DNA of 62,766 nt from Leptolyngbya sp. 'hensonii' (GCF_001939115.1 NZ_MQTZ01000042.1:284483-347248); one strand, 5' to 3'. Shown: positions 33,931 to 44,271, counted from the first letter of the stretch. Numbers and translations: made by a program. The notes: generated by a model from the letters alone, not told the origin.

Positions 33931-34854
33931 TTAATCGGACACAGGGCTACCCTGCATCCTACTTTTGGATGAGTCAGGATGGTCTGGACCACCATAACCC
34001 AAACTGATTGTACCGGGCTTCAACCAGATTTTTGTTTCAACATCTTCAGAAGCAACTCCATCAGGGCCAGAAGTTAAATGATCAGGATCCGGTTGTAACC
34101 GAACCTGCAACTCTCCAGTCGGAGAAACACCGGTAATAGTTCCCGATCGCCCTTCGATCACCACAGAGTCTCCCAGGTTAACTAGGAACTCCAGGTAGGC
34201 GGTGAGTAGGGACTGGATAGCTTGAGATTGGCGAAATTCCTGCCCCAGAACGATCCCGTACAACACTAGAGCCGCCAATTCTTCTAGTGAGTTCAATGGC
34301 GTGGCAGATGCATTGGCCCAGAATGTTTGTAGATTGATACCTGATTTGGGCACCGGATTATTCCAGTTAAGGCCCACGCCCACAACGGCCTGGGTGATCC
34401 GTCCCTGTTGAATTCTGGTTTCCGTGAGGATTCCACCCAGTTTTCGAGCCTGTAGCACCAGATCGTTCGGCCATTTTAATTGGACTGGAACCCCCACCAA
34501 CCGTAGACTGGATGCAATCCCCCAGGCCGTGGCGAAGGTGAGTTGAGCGGCCTCTGTTGCCTCCAGTTCGGGAGCCAACCCGATCGACAGATAGAGTCCC
34601 CCCGGGGCGGACTTCCACTGCCGCCCCCACTGCCCCCTGCCAGCCTGCTGCTCCAGGGCAATGACTACGGTGCCTGAAGTGGCTCCCTGCTGCAACAGTT
34701 CCCAAGCTGTCTGGTTGGTAGAGGGCAGAGTAGGAAACAGATGCAGTGCTAAAGTGGCAGGTTGGAGGGTTGAGTGGGCCAGATTCGGACTGCGTTCCCA
34801 CCAGGAGCGGAGGGCAGCGTCAAATTGGTCACGGTCAAACCCCATCCCGGTCAC
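33931..34854 (-). CDS. birA: Biotin--[acetyl-CoA-carboxylase] ligase
   Basis: This ligase attaches biotin to the biotin carboxyl carrier protein for fatty acid synthesis. The 307-residue enzyme has LPSTNQTAWELL, the biotinyl-AMP loop QQAGRGQWGRQWKSAPGG, KWPNDLVLQARKLGGILTE and VGVGLNWNN. The N-terminal DNA-binding domain of E. coli BirA is absent, as in other cyanobacteria, so it is an enzyme only. The C-terminus ends with the SH3-like part and a longer tail. The start could be the ATG at 34854 or the one three codons further in. It lies 5 bp behind the gene at 34860-35987, so the two are probably one operon. Confidence 0.92.
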   Translation of the reverse strand: MTGMGFDRDQFDAALRSWWERSPNLAHSTLQPATLALHLFPTLPSTNQTAWELLQQGATSGTVVIALEQQAGRGQWGRQWKSAPGGLYLSIGLAPELEATEAAQLTFATAWGIASSLRLVGVPVQLKWPNDLVLQARKLGGILTETRIQQGRITQAVVGVGLNWNNPVPKSGINLQTFWANASATPLNSLEELAALVLYGIVLGQEFRQSQAIQSLLTAYLEFLVNLGDSVVIEGRSGTITGVSPTGELQVRLQPDPDHLTSGPDGVASEDVETKIWLKPGTISLGYGGPDHPDSSKSRMQGSPVSD

Positions 34855-34859
34855 GGTCC

Positions 34860-35987
34860 TCAGGGATTGGAGAAAGTATTGATCTGGCCGTTCCCGATCG
34901 ATCGAGGCACAGAGAACGGGGCCGGAGCCGTCTGTAAAATCTGGGTTGGGCGATTGCCAAAGTTGGCAGTTCCCAGGCTGTCTGTACTAGGCCCAATGGC
35001 ACTGGGGACAGTGGTCTGGCGCAGGGAGTTGACGTTAATGGGGTCAACCGGTAAGGTCACGGGGGCCGCTGAAGGGGCTGTGGGGAGGGTTGTTATGCCT
35101 GGGAGGGGCACCTGGGTCGGGCGTCGGAGGGTGGACACTTCACCCGTGGAATTAGTCAGAGGGATCGTGGAAGGACTGGTTGTTGGAATGGACTGGTAGT
35201 TGATCCCCAGTGCCGAAGGGATGGTCTGAGTATCCGTTCCACTCGGTGAGAAGTAGGATGTGGCGGGACCGAAATAGGTTTGGTTGGTGCTGGAGGGGAA
35301 GAATTGCCCTGTCTGGATATTAGAACCAGACAGGGAATTGTTTTGCCCTGTCTGAGAGGGCGAACCGGGTTGAACTTGGGAGGCTGCATACTGATTGATC
35401 TCTGCCTGCAGGGCACTGACCCGTGCAGGAGTGGCAGATTGACGACCTGACTGGGAAAGGCCAGGGCGCAGTAGGGAATTGGAGCCGATCGCAGGATTGG
35501 ATGAACCAACCCGGTTGGGATTAAACGCTGAATTGAAGTTGAGCACCTGGTAATCTGGGAGCCCCAACAGGGTGGAATCTGCAAAAGGATTATTGGGAAT
35601 GGGCAATGGGTTTGCCGATGGGCCAGAGCCCGATCGGGGGACTGAATTCTGAGTCTCCGGGGTGGCAGGTTTATCCCGTTGCTTTGGGTCTGAGAGTTCG
35701 ATCGGGTTTAGGGACGGGGATTCAGAATTAATCTCTGATAACAGGGTTGGCAGGTTGTCAATATCCGCACCAATCGACCGATCTTCCTGATCGAGACTAT
35801 CGTTGGAGGTGCGATCGACAATTTGCTCTAACAGATTCTTCTGGTCTGGGGGGACCAGATATTGCCAGACAAACAAGCCCATCAGAACTAGGCCAGCCAT
35901 GGAAGCCAGGAACTCAGGCCGACCCAGAGATCTGGCCCGGGCCCGAAGGCGACGCAGGATAGGGGAAGATTGCTTACGGGATGACAT
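34860..35987 (-). CDS. Single-span, Ser/Thr/Pro/Gln-rich protein of unknown function
   Basis: I take the ATG at 35987 (MSSRKQSSPILRRLRARARS) because the basic N-terminus and one transmembrane span (about 28-46, FLASMAGLVLMGLFVWQYLV) follow at once. A longer frame to 36110 adds 41 residues without family character. After the span comes about 330 residues of low complexity, rich in Ser, Thr, Pro, Gln and Asn, with no clear fold and a short helical patch (ALQAEINQYAASQV). With the basic end inside, the rest should face the periplasm. The product is 375 residues. It may be a cell-wall or division-associated factor, but there is no motif to support it. It is coupled to birA at 5 bp. Confidence 0.7.
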   Translation of the reverse strand: MSSRKQSSPILRRLRARARSLGRPEFLASMAGLVLMGLFVWQYLVPPDQKNLLEQIVDRTSNDSLDQEDRSIGADIDNLPTLLSEINSESPSLNPIELSDPKQRDKPATPETQNSVPRSGSGPSANPLPIPNNPFADSTLLGLPDYQVLNFNSAFNPNRVGSSNPAIGSNSLLRPGLSQSGRQSATPARVSALQAEINQYAASQVQPGSPSQTGQNNSLSGSNIQTGQFFPSSTNQTYFGPATSYFSPSGTDTQTIPSALGINYQSIPTTSPSTIPLTNSTGEVSTLRRPTQVPLPGITTLPTAPSAAPVTLPVDPINVNSLRQTTVPSAIGPSTDSLGTANFGNRPTQILQTAPAPFSVPRSIGNGQINTFSNP

Positions 35988-36139
35988 AATTCCAACCCAA
36001 CTCCTTGGCTCAATTCTAGCGCTGTATTTGGCTGTAGGGTATAGACTCCAGATTTGAACTGGAGGTGGCTCAGGATTAGTCTCAGTTGAGCTCTGCCCTC
36101 CATGCTGCAACCCTGTCCGTTGAACCTGCCTAGTTCTAC

Positions 36140-39100
36140 TTACGCACTGAAGTACTTGGCAACCGGATGATAAGCAATCAGCGCTGTTGTTGATTGTTCG
36201 GGATAGAGTTGCTCACTCTCATCCATGTATAAATTAATACGTTCACTCTGGAGTAAATCCAGGAGTTTATACTGATCTTGGATGTTGGGACAGGCTGGAT
36301 ACCCAAAGCTATACCGAGACCCCTGATACCGTTGGGCGAGGATATCCCGAATCTGCTCCGGTTCTGCTGCTCCAAAGCCTAATTCCCGTCGGATGCGGGC
36401 ATGTAGCCACTCAGCTAGAGCTTCAGCCACCTGAACGGCCAACCCATGGAAATAGAGATAGTCGGTGTACTCATTCGACTCAAACAATTTCTGGGCATAC
36501 GCTGTGGCAATTTCTCCCACAGTCACAGCCTGCATGGGCAAGACATCCATCACTCCCAACTCCTGAGGGGCATAGAAGTCGGCAATGCAGAGGCGACGCA
36601 TGGATTTCTGGCGCGGGAAGGTGAAAGACGCGATAGCAGATAAAGAGGTGCCCCCATCTCCCTGCACCAGCCCATCCATCCCCTCTGGAGGATATAGATG
36701 AACGGTATTGCCTACAGACTGACAGGGGAAGTATCCATAGACGACCTGAGGATCCAGCAAGCGCTGATCCAGGATGCGCTGCTTCCAGTCTTCCAGAATG
36801 GGATAGACCTTCTCAGCCAGAAAGGCGTCATACTCTTCTCGGGATTGTTCTCGGGGCTTACGAAACTGCCATTGACCCGCAATCAATGCCTGCAGATCCA
36901 GATAGCCGAAGATCTCTTCTAAAGGAATATCCTGCGATCGCAACACCTGCGTTCCCCAAAAAGGCGGGACAGGTCGAGGAATCTGGGGGTCAACGGCCTC
37001 CGATCTCTGGGTATTTTCAACTGGAACAGCGTCAGCCCCTGGGGTATGGCCATTATCCGGAACAGGGAGATGGTCAGAAGAAGCAGCCGTCAAAATCGCG
37101 GGCTCTCCTCCGATCGTGGCGTCTATTTCATTTAAGAAGCCGAGGCGATCGTCCCACTGTTCCTGGGCCTTGGCCGACATCAGTTTGTCCATGAAGTGCA
37201 GGTCAGAGAAGGCGTCCTTTCCGTAAATCACCCGCCCCTGGTAGGTTTTCTGACAATCATCTGAGACAAATCGAGCGGTGAGGGCGGCCCCTCCCAGAAT
37301 GACGGGAACGGTGATCCCCCGATCATTAAACACCTGGAGATTCTCTTTCATAAATGCGGTGGACTTCACCAGCAGGCCGCTCATGGCAATACAGTCTGCC
37401 TGGTGGGCCTGGTAGGCATCGATGATATGGTCTACAGGCTGTTTAATTCCCAGGTTGATCACTTTATAGCCATTGTTCGACAAGATAATATCGACCAGGT
37501 TTTTCCCAATGTCATGGACATCCCCCTTCACCGTCGCGATGACCACCGTGCCCTTGGCCTGACCTGCCTCTTTCTTTTCCATAAAGGGTTCCAGATAAGC
37601 CACTGCCGACTTCATCGTCTCGGCTGACTGCAGCACAAAAGGTAACTGCATCTGACCCGAACCAAACAGTTCTCCCACCACCTTCATCCCATCCAGCAAG
37701 AAGGTATTGATAATTTCCAGGGGCGGATACTGTTCCAGGGCCTTGGCCAGAACCTGTTCCAGGCCAATTCGTTCGCCATCGATAATGTGACGCTTGAGCT
37801 TCTCCTCCAGGGGGAGGTTGTCATCCTGAGTTCGGTTCTGTTTTGTGGTCGCCCCCTCAAACAGGGTTGTCAGTTCCGTTAGCGGATCATAGACACAGAT
37901 GTCCCCTTCAAATCGACGCTGATCAAAGATGAGCTGGCGGCAGACCTCCTGATGGCGAGGTTCGATTTTAGCCACGGGTAGGATCTTGTTGGCGCTGATG
38001 ATGGCTGCATCCAGACCAGCCCCGATCGCCTCATGCAAAAACATGGAATTCAGCACAATCCGGGCAGCCGGGTTCAACCCAAACGACACATTGGAAACCC
38101 CCAGAATGACATGACATCCCGGTAGTTCCTCCCGAATGCGGCGAGTGGCCAGAATGGTCTCCCGTCCATTCACCCGATCCTCCTCAATGCCGGTTGAAAT
38201 TGGCAAGGCCAAGGGGTCAAAGAAAATCTCATGGGCCGGAATGCCAAACTCCACGGCCTGACGGTAAGCCCGCTGCGCGATCGCAAACTTCTTGTCGGCG
38301 GTGCGGGCCATGCCCTCTTCATCGATCGTCCCCACCACCACCCCGGCTCCATACTGGCGAGCCAGTTCCAGAACCTTGAAAAACCGGGGTTCTCCATCTT
38401 CGTAGTTGGTGGAGTTGAGCAGACATTTCCCCCCAGCCACCTTCAGTCCGGCTTCCATCTTTTCCCATTCGGTGGAATCCAGCATCAGGGGCAGGGTAAC
38501 GTTCGTCACCAAGCGAGAGACCAGTTCCCGCATGTCCCGCTCTCCATCGCGACCCACATAGTCCACATTCACATCCAGGATATGTGCCCCCTCCCGCACC
38601 TGGGTTCGAGCCAGGGCCACCAGCCCATCCCAGTCTTCTGCATTCAGCAGGTCGCGACACTTTTTGGACCCACTGGCGTTCAGGCGCTCTCCCACAATCA
38701 GGAAGGAATTGTCCTGCTCATAGGGCTGGGCTGAATAGATGGATGCTGCCGCAGGGACATATTGCAAGGCTTTACGATCGAAATAATCGATGCGTACTGG
38801 GCGGGCCTTAGGTTGTAGCGTGGGGGCAATTTCAGCCATCGCCCGAATGTGATCGGGGCGGGTACCACAGCACCCCCCAATCACCTGTACCCCCAGATCC
38901 TCGACAAAATGCATCAGGGACAGCCGCAATTCCATGGGCGTCAGCTTGTAGTGGGCGTGCCCCCCTACATTTTCTGGCAGCCCCGCATTGGGAATACAGG
39001 AGATCACAAAGGGGGAATGGGCAGACAGATAGCGAATGTGCTCCGCCATCCGATCTGGCCCCGTGGCACAGTTCAAGCCCAGAATATCGATCGGGTAGGG

Positions 39101-39757
39101 CTCTAGAATTGCCAGGACCGCGCTGATATCTGAACCCACCAGCATGGTGCCCTGAATTTCCATGGTCACGGAAACCATCAGGGGACGACGCTCTCCTCGG
39201 CTCTTGAAGACATCCTCGATCGCATTCAGGGCCGCCTTAATTTGCAGCACATCCTGGCAGGTTTCTACAATGAACAGATCGACCCCACCGTCATACAGCC
39301 CCTCAGCCTGAACCGTAAACGCTGCTCTCAGGGTGTCATAGTCGATATTACCCAGCGTTGGTAGCTTGGTCCCCGGCCCCATGGAGCCTGCCACAAAGCG
39401 GGGCTTTTCTGGAGTGGAGAACTCTGCTGTGACCCGTTTAGCCAGTTCTGCTGCTGCCCGATTCAGGTCATAGGCCTGATCAGCCAGGTCATATTCCGCC
39501 AGAACAAAGGTGCTGCCCCCAAAAGTATCTGTCTCAATCACATCTGCGCCCGCTTCCAGGTAGCTGCGATGGACCTGGGCAACCGCTTCTGGTTTGGTTT
39601 TCACCAGGTACTCATTACACCCCTCATATTCCGGTCCCCCAAAATCGTCAGCAGTCAGGTTCTGGGTCTGTAGAGAGGTACCCATGGCCCCATCAAAGAC
39701 AATGACCGGACGCTCTGGGCTGTGGAGTCGAGCCAGGAATGGATGAGTCATGTTCAA
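36140..39757 (-). CDS. metH: Methionine synthase, cobalamin-dependent
   Basis: MetH moves a methyl group from methyltetrahydrofolate through cobalamin to homocysteine. The 1205-residue protein has all four modules. The homocysteine module (about 1-320) has the zinc ligands C230, C296 and C297 ([19 protein letters not shown]). The pterin module is about 350-620 ([37 protein letters not shown]). The B12 module is about 645-900, with the axial His H748 in DVHDIGKNL and the SGLLVKST and GGAAL loops. The SAM-binding reactivation module is about 950-1205 ([19 protein letters not shown]). The B12 and reactivation modules are joined by a longer than usual linker rich in Pro, Gly and Asp (about 900-945). 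No B12 riboswitch is seen in the 63 bp upstream of the start. Confidence 0.96.
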   Translation of the reverse strand: MNMTHPFLARLHSPERPVIVFDGAMGTSLQTQNLTADDFGGPEYEGCNEYLVKTKPEAVAQVHRSYLEAGADVIETDTFGGSTFVLAEYDLADQAYDLNRAAAELAKRVTAEFSTPEKPRFVAGSMGPGTKLPTLGNIDYDTLRAAFTVQAEGLYDGGVDLFIVETCQDVLQIKAALNAIEDVFKSRGERRPLMVSVTMEIQGTMLVGSDISAVLAILEPYPIDILGLNCATGPDRMAEHIRYLSAHSPFVISCIPNAGLPENVGGHAHYKLTPMELRLSLMHFVEDLGVQVIGGCCGTRPDHIRAMAEIAPTLQPKARPVRIDYFDRKALQYVPAAASIYSAQPYEQDNSFLIVGERLNASGSKKCRDLLNAEDWDGLVALARTQVREGAHILDVNVDYVGRDGERDMRELVSRLVTNVTLPLMLDSTEWEKMEAGLKVAGGKCLLNSTNYEDGEPRFFKVLELARQYGAGVVVGTIDEEGMARTADKKFAIAQRAYRQAVEFGIPAHEIFFDPLALPISTGIEEDRVNGRETILATRRIREELPGCHVILGVSNVSFGLNPAARIVLNSMFLHEAIGAGLDAAIISANKILPVAKIEPRHQEVCRQLIFDQRRFEGDICVYDPLTELTTLFEGATTKQNRTQDDNLPLEEKLKRHIIDGERIGLEQVLAKALEQYPPLEIINTFLLDGMKVVGELFGSGQMQLPFVLQSAETMKSAVAYLEPFMEKKEAGQAKGTVVIATVKGDVHDIGKNLVDIILSNNGYKVINLGIKQPVDHIIDAYQAHQADCIAMSGLLVKSTAFMKENLQVFNDRGITVPVILGGAALTARFVSDDCQKTYQGRVIYGKDAFSDLHFMDKLMSAKAQEQWDDRLGFLNEIDATIGGEPAILTAASSDHLPVPDNGHTPGADAVPVENTQRSEAVDPQIPRPVPPFWGTQVLRSQDIPLEEIFGYLDLQALIAGQWQFRKPREQSREEYDAFLAEKVYPILEDWKQRILDQRLLDPQVVYGYFPCQSVGNTVHLYPPEGMDGLVQGDGGTSLSAIASFTFPRQKSMRRLCIADFYAPQELGVMDVLPMQAVTVGEIATAYAQKLFESNEYTDYLYFHGLAVQVAEALAEWLHARIRRELGFGAAEPEQIRDILAQRYQGSRYSFGYPACPNIQDQYKLLDLLQSERINLYMDESEQLYPEQSTTALIAYHPVAKYFSA

Positions 39758-39820
39758 GAAACCTGGTTAAGGAATTGTAATGATGAGTGAATTATTTCAG
39801 ATTATGACATTCCCATCGGC

Positions 39821-40000
39821 TTAACGGGTTGCCTGTAACCCACTGACAATGCCCGCTCCGATCGTCAGCAACAAAAGCACCCAGATCACTGAACTGGGCA
39901 GAAACGACAGCAGTTTCCAGCCTCGCAGCATCCAGACCAGAGCTGTGAGGCCGAAGAAGACGAGGAATAGGGCCGTGGCAGGGCTGATGTATCGTCCCAC
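39821..40000 (-). CDS. Small two-span membrane protein (59 aa)
   Basis: In the space upstream of metH, the minus strand carries a frame from GTG (40000) to TAA (39821). The product MGRYISPATALFLVFFGLTA, LVWMLRGWKLL.., SSVIWVLLLLTIGAGIVSGL, QATR has two hydrophobic spans (about 8-24 and 35-54) with a short basic turn between them. A ggagag lies about eight bases before the GTG. The frame is not the one with the longer but featureless ORF across the same bases. Hydrophobic pattern and length look like a genuine small cyanobacterial membrane protein. I do not know its family. It is about 60 bp upstream of metH on the same strand. Confidence 0.65.
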   Translation of the reverse strand: MGRYISPATALFLVFFGLTALVWMLRGWKLLSFLPSSVIWVLLLLTIGAGIVSGLQATR

Positions 40001-40275
40001 AAAGACTCTCCATCAGGGGTAAAACATCATGCCCATTGTGGCATGGAGTCGATCAGACTGCAGGGGGCATGAGATTCTTCATCTTATTGGTAGGGTGGGC
40101 TCCACTAAAATTTGCGCAATCTTCACAGATCATCGATACGTTTCTTCGTAATCCTGGGTATCTTTGGATAGAAGCTCAGGGTTAACAAGAGTCAACGTAG
40201 CTCCCTCGGAAGGCTTGGCTGTTGCACCCATGAATGTCGCACATTTGCACAACACATTCGGATGGCTGAACTGGC

Positions 40276-40869
40276 ATGACTGACGCTCTTTCTTCTGAAT
40301 TGATACCGGTTACCGCCGATGCAGACTGGCATTTTCTAGATCAAGAAGAACTGATTCGCGGCGAAATTTTACTAAAAACCCAATCCCATTCCGCCTGGGG
40401 GGCGGCGGTGACGGCCTGGATGTACCTGCCCGTTGGACGATCGCAGGCCTGGCAGGGCTTAACAGACTATCCCCGCTGGGTGCAATACTTCCCTGACCTG
40501 ATCCGCAGCGAAGTTCTGTCCAACAAGGATGCTCAGGTCCCTGCGTTCAGGGTTGCTACAGGGTCAAAGCGAAAGCAACTCTATCAGGTGGCCCGGAAAG
40601 CGTTCCTCTTCTTCACGGCCCAGGTTGAGATTTATCTCAGTGTGTTTGAAACCCTCCATCGTCAGATTCAATTTCGCTTAGAGAGCGGCAGTTTCTCAGA
40701 TTTTTCGGCAGAATTGAAATTGCAGGACTGTGGCAATGGCACCCTGCTGATGTACACAGTTCGGGCAACGCCATTGATCCCAGTTCCATCTGTGTTTATC
40801 CAGCAGGCCATTCAACTGGATTTACCGGCTAACCTGCGGCGAATGCGCCAGGTGCTGTGTAGTATTTAG
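40276..40869 (+). CDS. SRPBCC/START-like domain protein (cyclase/dehydrase family)
   Basis: The 197-residue product has the START/Bet-v-1-like fold: RGEILLKTQSHSAWGAAVTAWMYLPVGRSQAWQGLTDYPRWVQYFPDLIRSEVL, then RVATGSKRKQLYQVARKAFLFFTAQVEIYLSVFE and a closing amphipathic helix (FIQQAIQLDLPANLRRMRQVL). Such domains bind lipids, polyketides or quinone precursors, and no catalytic residue can be named. Long segments are given only to show the fold. It precedes the secreted orphan by 39 bp, so the two may be co-transcribed. Confidence 0.75.
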   Translation: MTDALSSELIPVTADADWHFLDQEELIRGEILLKTQSHSAWGAAVTAWMYLPVGRSQAWQGLTDYPRWVQYFPDLIRSEVLSNKDAQVPAFRVATGSKRKQLYQVARKAFLFFTAQVEIYLSVFETLHRQIQFRLESGSFSDFSAELKLQDCGNGTLLMYTVRATPLIPVPSVFIQQAIQLDLPANLRRMRQVLCSI

Positions 40870-40908
40870 AGGAATTGGTGCAGTTCATTCACCCGATGCA
40901 CTTGACCT

Positions 40909-41649
40909 ATGCGCTTATTTCCATCTTCCGCTCGACAACGGGGCAGATTTGTCTATTTGGGCCTGATCCTGGGTCTTGCCTGTAGTCTCAATCCGCCAAT
41001 TGAGGTGGCCAGGGCGATCGAGCCCCCTGATGCAGCGTCCCTCGCCATCCAGCGGCTGCAAAAGATGTTCTCTCCAGCTATCCAGAGCGTCTTGAAAGCC
41101 TGTCAGGAGGAGGGCAAGGTGGATCTGGCTGCAGGAGCTGATCAGGATGGTTCTGTAATTTGTGGTAATGGGTCTCGAAATTCGACCGTTCTCTTCAGCG
41201 AATTTGTCACGACCTACTCCGATATTGTGGCTGCCAGCGGTTTGATTGGCTTACAAACGCTGCTGAAAGATAATCCCCGTCTCAAGCCAGAGACCATCAT
41301 CACCCTTTTGAATACCCCCAATGGGAAAACGGCACTGCGGAGCCAGCTCCGTAAGGTCATCACCCAGTCAGAATTGGTGGCAAAAAGCTCGCCTCAATCC
41401 GTTAACCTGCTCACAGACAAGGTGATTCAACGGGTTGAACCGAGTCTGAAGAGCCCCAGTACGTTTAAGCAGGTGCTGGGGACGAGTGATCAGTATCGCC
41501 GGGTGGTCGAGAATTTCTGTACGCCACCGGGAATGCCTGTGAAGCAGGCTCAGACAATGGTTCCAGGGCTCAGTTCCGTCCAACTGTACGCGATTTGCGT
41601 TCAGGAATCAGGCTTGGCCGAAGAAATTCGCAGAAGGTCCAAGACCTGA
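40909..41649 (+). CDS. Secreted protein of unknown function (246 aa)
   Basis: A signal-like N-terminus (RFVYLGLILGLACSLNPPIE) is followed by a predominantly helical region, with repeated alpha-helical patterns (AIQRLQKMFSPAIQSVLKACQ, TLLKDNPRLKPETIITLLN, ALRSQLRKVITQSEL) and four cysteines (C72-like ACQEE, VICGN, FCTPP, AICVQ). The signal peptide and the even number of cysteines suggest a folded periplasmic or lumenal domain. I do not recognise a family. The gene is 39 bp behind the SRPBCC gene and converges on the NarL-type regulator at 41675. Confidence 0.6.
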   Translation: MRLFPSSARQRGRFVYLGLILGLACSLNPPIEVARAIEPPDAASLAIQRLQKMFSPAIQSVLKACQEEGKVDLAAGADQDGSVICGNGSRNSTVLFSEFVTTYSDIVAASGLIGLQTLLKDNPRLKPETIITLLNTPNGKTALRSQLRKVITQSELVAKSSPQSVNLLTDKVIQRVEPSLKSPSTFKQVLGTSDQYRRVVENFCTPPGMPVKQAQTMVPGLSSVQLYAICVQESGLAEEIRRRSKT

Positions 41650-41674
41650 GCCGGATAGAGGGTTTCCCTCTGAT

Positions 41675-42406
41675 TCAGGAAACCAGACCAGCCCGGAGTG
41701 CCCGGACCGCCGCCTGGGTGCGATCGTCCGCACAGAGTTTACTCAGAATATTCCGCACATGGGTCTTCACTGTTCCCAGGGTGATATAAAGTTTTTCGGC
41801 GATCGCAGCATTACTGTGACCGGCCACAATCAATTCCAGGATCTCCAATTCTCGCTCTGTCAGGGGATAAGCTTCCAGGGTTTGTTCATATTCCGGGTCA
41901 ATGGCTGCGATCGCCACTGTTTTGGCAGTCCCTGCCAGATCAGAACTATGTTGCCGTACCTGATACAGCACGACACTGGCGATCGCAGGATCGACCCAGG
42001 AGTTACCCTCGTGGGTCGATTGGATCGCGTCTGATAGGCGATCAATGCTGATATCTTTCATGCAGTAGGAATCTGCGCCTGCTGCAAAAGCTGCCAGGAC
42101 AGCATCCTCTGAATCATGCATGGTCAGCACTAGAATCTTCGTTGCTGGGGGTTCACCAGAGCTGCCAATATCAGCCTCTGACTGATATTGTCTGAACTTT
42201 CGGGTCAGTTCAATGCCATCCATGTCAGGCAGGCCGATATCCACGATCGCAACATCAGGTTGGGCTGTTTGTAAGAGCTTCAGTCCCTGAAATCCATTTG
42301 CGGCTTCACCAATGACCTTAATCCCTTCTCGCTGTTGCAACGCTGTTCGTAAACCAATCCGAGCCAGGTCGTGATCTTCAATCAAAACGATGCGAATATC
42401 GCTCAT
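41675..42406 (-). CDS. NarL/FixJ-type response regulator
   Basis: From the ATG at 42406 the 243-residue product has a receiver with the phospho-acceptor Asp D56 (VAIVDIGLPDMDGI), the acidic pair near residues 10-13, LTMHD and MKD. A C-terminal LuxR-type HTH follows (TERELEILELIVAGHSNAAIAEKLYITLGTVKTHVRNILSKL). The receiver carries an insert of about 14 residues (QSEADIGSSGEPPA) before the fourth beta strand. The longer frame from 42442 would add 12 unrelated residues. No kinase gene is directly coupled: the nearest candidates are the receiver-kinase hybrids divergent at 42978. Confidence 0.9.
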   Translation of the reverse strand: MSDIRIVLIEDHDLARIGLRTALQQREGIKVIGEAANGFQGLKLLQTAQPDVAIVDIGLPDMDGIELTRKFRQYQSEADIGSSGEPPATKILVLTMHDSEDAVLAAFAAGADSYCMKDISIDRLSDAIQSTHEGNSWVDPAIASVVLYQVRQHSSDLAGTAKTVAIAAIDPEYEQTLEAYPLTERELEILELIVAGHSNAAIAEKLYITLGTVKTHVRNILSKLCADDRTQAAVRALRAGLVS

Positions 42407-42977
42407 AGCGTTTTTAAGGTGAGACAGCCAATCTAGAAGCATTATGCAAGACCCTGATCCAGATCGCGTCTATCAATAGAAGGGTAGGGTGGCTCTATCC
42501 AACGAATGATAAAAAGAGGTTGAACCTGGGCAAAATCCTTCCTTGCGCAGGATAGGTCTGATGTCTATATATTCTCATTTCTCCGGTCAAAAGATAAGCA
42601 GTTGCAAAACTAAGATGAATCTGATGGATGAGGGGGCGATACCTGAACCATTTTTAACAGTTGAGGGCTCAAATCCTCTGCCTGACGGTTGAGTGCAGGT
42701 AAAACGGGAAGGACTACAATCTTGGTGGATATTACGGGCCACTGGCTAACCATCCTATACAGCCATAGAGTCGGTACTGCTGCTGTGCCACACCCCTAAC
42801 TTGTAGTTAATCTCAGAATTATCATCAACGCCGGGTTGAAGTGCATTCCTTAAAGGGGTCGGGATATCTGGTCCGCCGCTTTGATCTGTTTGAATGTGGC
42901 TGAACTGAGCCCAGCTCTGGAGCAGGATGGATGCTGTTTGAAATGCCTGATCAATAAGTCTTTATTCACTAAGCGGT
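42407..42977. other. 571-bp divergent spacer, no gene recognised
   Basis: The spacer lies between the NarL-type regulator (minus) and the receiver-kinase hybrid (plus) and must hold both promoters. No long repeat, hairpin or coding segment stood out. The ATG of the hybrid gene at 42978 is not preceded by a strong Shine-Dalgarno. Confidence 0.5.
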
Positions 42978-44255
42978 ATGATGAACGGGAGCCTGAACAT
43001 TCTGATTGTTGACGACAATGCGGCCGATCGTAGGGCGTTGCATCACGGGTTTATCCAGGCAGAAATCCAGGTAACAGTGTATGAGGCAGAAGATTTTGAA
43101 ACCGCGATCGTGCTGTTGCAGCAATATCCCTTCGATGGCATCTTCCTCAGCGATCGGTTTCCGGAACATGACGGGTTAGCTCTGGTCAACAATATTCGGC
43201 ATTGGGGCTGCCAGGTGCCTCTGGTCATCCTGATGACGGAGGATAAGGCCCAGATGGGGGCCAAGGGGATGGGAGTAGAGGCTGTAGAGTTTCTGCCCAG
43301 GTCGGGAATTTCCCCTCAAAGGCTGGCTCAGACCCTGCGGAGTGCGATTCGGATCTATCAGGCAGAACATCAGGCTGATCTGGCGACTCAGCAATTGCGG
43401 GAAAGTAATGAGTTGCTCAGGCGCAAGGATCAGGAACTGGAGGAACAACGACAACAAATCTTCCTGCAACATCTAAAACTCCTGGAAGTGTCCTGGCTTA
43501 AATCTCAGTTCCTGGCTACCCTTTCCCATGAAATTCGGACGCCCCTCCATGCCATGATTGGTTTTTCTCAGGTGTTGTTGCGTCCGGGCAAAGAGACCTT
43601 GTCTCCCCAACAGCGCAGTATGCTCGGGCGCATTTTGAGTAACGGGAAGCAATTGCTGGAAATGCTCAACAATATTCTGGACTTCTCCAAAATGGAGGCC
43701 GGTTGGTTGGAGATCAAACCCCAACCTTTTAACGTGATCCAGGTCGTCCACAGGACTATCTCTGGGTTGCGATCGCTGGCGGTGCGGAAAAATCTGGATC
43801 TGCGACTCAAGATTCAAGTGCAAAATCCCCAGATTACCAATGACCCCAATCGACTGCGTCAGGTGCTGGAAAATCTCCTTTCCAATGCCATCAAGTTCAC
43901 CGATGCTGGTTGGGTCTCGATTGAAATTGCAGAGTTTGCACCTGAGTGGATTGCCATTACCATCCGGGATACGGGGATTGGCATTGCCCCTTCCCATCTC
44001 CAGCAAATCTTTGAGCCATTCCGGCAGGCTGATCAGACCATCACCCGTCGGTATGCCGGGGCTGGTTTAGGGTTGGCTGTGAGTGATGCGTTGACTCAAA
44101 TGATGCAGGGCAGGATTACAGTGGAAAGTGAGTTAGGTCAGGGCTCAGCTTTTCGCATAGAGTTACCCCGCCAGATTGTCCCCCTGGCGGATGGAGGCTC
44201 TGCAACCCGAGCACCCTTAAGTGTGCGTTCCAATCCTGAATACGGTTCATCATGA
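42978..44255 (+). CDS. Receiver-histidine kinase hybrid with non-canonical receiver
   Basis: The 425-residue product has an N-terminal receiver (about 6-128), a coiled coil (about 130-172), and a kinase core with phospho-accepting H184 (ATLSHEIRTPLHAMIGF). The ATPase motifs are intact (DPNRLRQVLENLLSNAIKFT, RDTGIGI, RYAGAGLGLAVSDA). In the receiver the acid pair (D12, D13) is present, but the acceptor strand reads GIFLSDRFPEHDG. Aligned on the Pro-Glu, the normal Asp position is S58 with D59 one residue later, and the usual Lys is R108 (EFLPRSG). It may be a phosphorylation-independent or differently signalling input to the kinase. The downstream hybrid starts 17 bp after its stop, so they probably form an operon. 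Confidence 0.88.
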   Translation: MMNGSLNILIVDDNAADRRALHHGFIQAEIQVTVYEAEDFETAIVLLQQYPFDGIFLSDRFPEHDGLALVNNIRHWGCQVPLVILMTEDKAQMGAKGMGVEAVEFLPRSGISPQRLAQTLRSAIRIYQAEHQADLATQQLRESNELLRRKDQELEEQRQQIFLQHLKLLEVSWLKSQFLATLSHEIRTPLHAMIGFSQVLLRPGKETLSPQQRSMLGRILSNGKQLLEMLNNILDFSKMEAGWLEIKPQPFNVIQVVHRTISGLRSLAVRKNLDLRLKIQVQNPQITNDPNRLRQVLENLLSNAIKFTDAGWVSIEIAEFAPEWIAITIRDTGIGIAPSHLQQIFEPFRQADQTITRRYAGAGLGLAVSDALTQMMQGRITVESELGQGSAFRIELPRQIVPLADGGSATRAPLSVRSNPEYGSS

Positions 44256-44271
44256 GAGTAAAGGGGTGAAT

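Noticed and set aside
36040-36105. tRNA-like segment on the minus strand: TTCAAAT loop in a 6-bp stem (T-arm like) preceded by AATCCTGAGCCA, as in the group I intron Q element of tRNA-Leu
   Set aside because: No acceptor stem pairs at the required distances, no anticodon stem forms, and the P, R and S partners of a group I intron are absent. The match is limited to a T-arm-like hairpin and 12 bases.
39758-39820. Cobalamin riboswitch upstream of metH
   Set aside because: The short upstream region lacks a B12 box and has no room for the structure because a small gene starts at 39821.
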